In this document: positions 15,179 to 17,558 of the stretch, one piece after another
Layout of the letters: every line of letters starts with the position of its first letter
Numbering within the stretch: position 1 is the first letter of the stretch
Origin: COE1 sp036310845
GTDB lineage: Bacteria > Bacillota > Clostridia > Lachnospirales > Lachnospiraceae
Length of the DNA: 17,558 nucleotides
Direction: 5' to 3'
Assembly: GCA_036310845.1 (NCBI GenBank)
Contig: JAXJRB010000024.1
Coordinates: forward strand, 1-17,558
Made by a program: the position numbers and the translations under genes
The notes under the pieces: model-generated
Told to the model about the DNA's origin: nothing
The model's input: only the letters and a program-made list of their open reading frames with translations
Database searches by the model: none

Positions 15179-16060
15179 ATGCATTTTACAGGAAGAACAT
15201 GGAGGCCTCCTTATGAGGCTAATTCGTATATTATTCAGTTAACATCAGGATGTACTTACAATAAATGTAGTTTTTGTAATTTGTATCATGATGAACCGTT
15301 TTGCCTCTCTCCATTATCTGAATTCGAAGAGGATTTAGGGGAAATTAAAAAGTATCAGCCCAATGCAAGACGCATTTTTTTTACAGGAGCAAATCCATTT
15401 GCTTTAAGCTACGAGAAGATAAAACCTTATGTGCTTACCGTTCGAGATTATCTAATAAAATGTCAGACAATCGCTATGTTTTCTAGTATTCGTGACATTA
15501 AAAATAAAGAGGTCTGGCAATTACGAAAGCTTCGTGCCATGGGGGTAAATGGGCTTAGTATAGGAGTGGAAAGCGGAGATGATGAAACGTTATTACTTGC
15601 AAATAAGGGATATACTTCGCAAGACATTTTAGAGCAGTGCCAGAAACTGGATGAGGCAGGAATAGAATACTATTTTGTTTATATGACAGGGCTTGCAGGT
15701 AAAGGAAACGGATATCGAAATGCTATAAATAGTGCAAAGCTGTTTAGCAAGTTAAACCCATATTTTATTCATGTAGATTCGTTAACTCTTTTTAGGGATA
15801 CAAAGCTATATCAAATGGCTCAAAAAGGAGAATTTATTGAAGCAGGAGAGCAGGAGCGGGTTAAGGAAATGCAACATTTCATTGAAAACTTACAGATTAG
15901 AACACATTTATTTGCTAACACAGTATCTAATTTTTATCCGGTAAGCGCCTATTTGCCAAAAGAGCGAGCTAAAGTATTGGATGAATTAGAACAGGTTATA
16001 AATACCTTTACAGAAGAGGAGATGCGAACCTATAGAAAAGGACTAAAATCATTAGGTTAA
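15179..16060 (+). CDS. Radical SAM protein of unknown function (second of a tandem pair)
   Basis: This 293-residue protein is a paralogue of the preceding gene, with the same cysteine positions (25, 30, 33 in GCTYNKCSFC) and the same opening MHFTGRTWRPPYEANS. Matching blocks are IFFTGANPF, GLSIGVESGDDETLLLANKG and YFVYMTGLAGKGNGY. I take the ATG at 15179, with GAGGAGG ending 9 bases before it; a TTG at 15170 is in frame but unlikely. The codons of the first 15 residues are close to those of the neighbour, which suggests tandem duplication. The pair may act as a heterodimer or on two related substrates, which is inference. A terminator follows. Confidence 0.88.
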   Translation: MHFTGRTWRPPYEANSYIIQLTSGCTYNKCSFCNLYHDEPFCLSPLSEFEEDLGEIKKYQPNARRIFFTGANPFALSYEKIKPYVLTVRDYLIKCQTIAMFSSIRDIKNKEVWQLRKLRAMGVNGLSIGVESGDDETLLLANKGYTSQDILEQCQKLDEAGIEYYFVYMTGLAGKGNGYRNAINSAKLFSKLNPYFIHVDSLTLFRDTKLYQMAQKGEFIEAGEQERVKEMQHFIENLQIRTHLFANTVSNFYPVSAYLPKERAKVLDELEQVINTFTEEEMRTYRKGLKSLG

Positions 16061-16072
16061 GTACAGTTATGT

Positions 16073-16108
16073 AAATCACTTATCCAATAAAATGTGTAAG
16101 TGGTTTTT
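16073..16108 (+). terminator. Intrinsic terminator after the radical SAM pair
   Basis: AAATCACTTA (16073-16082) pairs with TAAGTGGTTT (16097-16106), with one G-T pair, and is followed by a short T run. It lies 12 bases after the stop codon. Confidence 0.75.
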
Positions 16109-16148
16109 GTGTAATATGTACGATATAAAAATGGTTTCTTATGTTTGC

Positions 16149-16178
16149 TTGCAGTTATGTCATCATTTATTGTATGAT
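16149..16178 (+). promoter_or_regulatory. Possible promoter for the carboxypeptidase gene
   Basis: TTGCAG (16149-16154) and TATGAT (16173-16178) are separated by 18 bases. This would give a leader of about 155 bases containing the inverted repeat at 16299-16325. A closer promoter near 16279 (TTGCAA) cannot be excluded. Confidence 0.35.
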
Positions 16179-16298
16179 AGTAAAAGTGCTTTGCAGGTTA
16201 TTGGGAAGAAGTAAGTAGTAATATCCAGTCATAGTATTATTTTATAGAAAATGGTAAAAGCTATGTTCGGAAGCACATTTGCAATATATGATATAGGG

Positions 16299-16325
16299 GT
16301 AATTATTCGAGTGTGGAATAATTAC
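16299..16325 (+). promoter_or_regulatory. Perfect 10-bp inverted repeat in the leader of the carboxypeptidase gene
   Basis: GTAATTATTC (16299-16308) and GAATAATTAC (16316-16325) are perfectly inverted around a 7-base centre. The repeat ends 4 bases before the AAGGA RBS (16330-16334) and 16 bases before the start codon. No T tract follows, so it is not a simple terminator. It fits a repressor operator or an mRNA hairpin beside the RBS. Confidence 0.6.
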
Positions 16326-16341
16326 ATATAAGGAAATAGAA

Positions 16342-17487
16342 ATGGAACCAATTTTTGATAATAGAGATGAAGATACAGAGCGATTAGAACGTCGCTTACA
16401 AAGATTAGAACGGATGAGACGTGAGAAGCAGCGTCAGGAAGAAAAGAGACGAATGTTGAAAAGACTTTTGCCATTAGGTGCAGGGGTTGTGGCATTGGTA
16501 ATCGTACTTGTTATATCAGTTGTGTCTTTGATAAGGAAGCCGAAGGTAAATGAGACACAGATGCAGGCACAGATAGAGACACCTGTGGAACAGTCAGTTG
16601 AGGTTATAACGGAAGAGGAATCAGTAGAGGAAGAGATTAGTACAGAGGAAGAAATTCCTCAAAATTATGAATTTGTATCAACTTCTGAGACTGCAACCAT
16701 TTATAGTGAAGAAGTAATTAGTTCTCATGCAATTTTGGTAGATGAGAGTACAGATACGATAGTGGCATCTAAGGGAGCGAAGGAACGTATTTCACCAGCA
16801 TCCATGACAAAAGTCTTAACGGTATTGGTGGCAGCAGAACAGATTACAGAGGCTCAGTTAGATGATATGTTTACTATGACCTTAGAAATTACAGATTATG
16901 CTTACGTAAATGACTGTAGTTCTGTTGGTTTTTTAGATGGGGAAAAGGTAACGGTAAGAGACTTATTCTATGGAACCATATTGCCTTCTGGAGGAGATGC
17001 AGCAGTTGGGCTTGCGACGTATATTGCAGGTTCACAGGAAGCGTTTGTGGATTTGATGAATGAGAAGCTAGACGAGCTTGGATTGTCTGATAGTGCTCAT
17101 TTTACAAATTGTGTAGGTTTGTATGATGAAAATCATTATTGCACTGTTTATGACATGGCTGTCATAATGAAGGCGGCAATGAAGAATGATATGTGTAGAG
17201 AGTTCTTGTCAGCACATAGCTATACAACAGCTCCAACGACAGAACATCCGAAAGGAATTACGATATCCAATTGGTTTTTAAGAAGGATAGAAGATAAAGA
17301 CACAGATGGAGAAGTCATTGGAGGAAAGACAGGATATGTTGTACAATCCAAGAGTTGTGCCGTAAGCTATGGAACTTTTGCAGGAGGAACACCTTATATC
17401 TGTGTTACAGCAGGTTCAACAAGTAGCTGGCAATGTATTTATGATCAGGTTGAGATATATAACAGATATGTACCGGATGTAGGGTAA
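16342..17487 (+). CDS. D-alanyl-D-alanine carboxypeptidase family protein (peptidase S11), signal-anchor type
   Basis: This 381-residue penicillin-binding-protein-like serine peptidase trims cell-wall stem peptides outside the membrane. The active-site motifs are SMTK (Ser154-Lys157, the SxxK motif), SGG at 216-218 in the place of SxN, and KTG at 329-331. The N-terminus is unusual: residues 10-41 are a highly charged, coiled-coil-like cytoplasmic segment (many Arg and Glu), then a membrane helix at about 42-64 and an acidic linker at about 85-115. It therefore seems to be held by an N-terminal anchor rather than a cleaved signal peptide plus C-terminal amphipathic helix. It ends soon after the catalytic domain, without the C-terminal beta domain of E. 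coli PBP5. The RBS AAGGA lies 7 bases upstream. The SGG variant may alter activity; the family is clear. Confidence 0.9.
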   Translation: MEPIFDNRDEDTERLERRLQRLERMRREKQRQEEKRRMLKRLLPLGAGVVALVIVLVISVVSLIRKPKVNETQMQAQIETPVEQSVEVITEEESVEEEISTEEEIPQNYEFVSTSETATIYSEEVISSHAILVDESTDTIVASKGAKERISPASMTKVLTVLVAAEQITEAQLDDMFTMTLEITDYAYVNDCSSVGFLDGEKVTVRDLFYGTILPSGGDAAVGLATYIAGSQEAFVDLMNEKLDELGLSDSAHFTNCVGLYDENHYCTVYDMAVIMKAAMKNDMCREFLSAHSYTTAPTTEHPKGITISNWFLRRIEDKDTDGEVIGGKTGYVVQSKSCAVSYGTFAGGTPYICVTAGSTSSWQCIYDQVEIYNRYVPDVG

Positions 17488-17558
17488 ATGGTTAAATTCA
17501 GGTTTAGCTGAGTATTATTCAAGGTTGTGAGCACTCCTTTTTCGGCATTGTGTATAGC
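17488..17558. other. Downstream end of window, no feature seen
   Basis: These 71 bases after the carboxypeptidase stop hold no convincing gene start, terminator or promoter. Confidence 0.5.

Overview
The window looks like chromosomal DNA from an anaerobic, AT-rich Firmicute, most likely a member of the Lachnospiraceae (Roseburia / Agathobacter / Lachnospira-like). I base this on strong GGAGG-type ribosome binding sites, TTGACA/TATAAT-like promoters, short T-tailed hairpin terminators, a methyl-accepting chemotaxis protein, a TRAP transporter, paired short chromate-transporter genes and a dense set of AraC, HxlR and radical SAM genes. I see no rRNA, tRNA, CRISPR array, phage gene or transposase, so it is accessory metabolism rather than a mobile island.

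Layout. (1) Positions 1-2174, minus strand: a TRAP transporter operon, dctQ followed by dctM with a 4-base overlap. The dctM reading frame does not stop after its last membrane segment. It runs on into a DctP-type solute-binding domain and leaves the window still open, so permease and binding protein are one polypeptide. (2) Positions 2175-2600: a divergent intergenic region with a promoter on each side and a structured inverted-repeat element in the middle. (3) Positions 2601-4310: a methyl-accepting chemotaxis protein, followed by a terminator. (4) Positions 4482-8621: an overlapping three-gene operon of a DUF3160 lipoprotein, a membrane-anchored CapA-type metallophosphatase with an extra N-terminal domain, and a small NifX/NifB-type cofactor-binding protein with a His/Cys-rich tail, closed by a terminator. 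(5) Positions 8710-9713: two half-size chromate-family (CHR) transporter subunits, closed by a terminator. (6) Positions 9831-11623: an FMN-dependent alpha-hydroxy-acid-oxidase-like enzyme and a sugar-phosphate isomerase/epimerase-like TIM barrel. (7) Positions 11631-12473, minus strand: a secreted lipoprotein esterase convergent with the previous operon. (8) Positions 12782-13666: an AraC-type regulator, convergent with an HxlR-type regulator (13678-14046, minus). (9) Positions 14264-16060: two tandem paralogous radical SAM proteins of unassigned function, divergent from the HxlR gene. (10) Positions 16342-17487: a membrane-anchored D-Ala-D-Ala carboxypeptidase-family protein preceded by a perfect 10-bp inverted repeat.

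How the parts may work together. The TRAP operon and the chemoreceptor are divergent neighbours and could serve uptake and sensing of a related organic acid. The hydroxy-acid oxidase and TIM-barrel pair look like a small catabolic module for a hydroxy acid or sugar acid. The HxlR regulator probably controls itself and perhaps the radical SAM pair. These links are inferred from position only.

The most unusual observations are the DctM-DctP fusion, the tandem radical SAM pair with a CX4CX2C cluster motif, the DUF3160-CapA-NifX operon, and the structured intergenic elements at 2283-2416 and 16299-16325.
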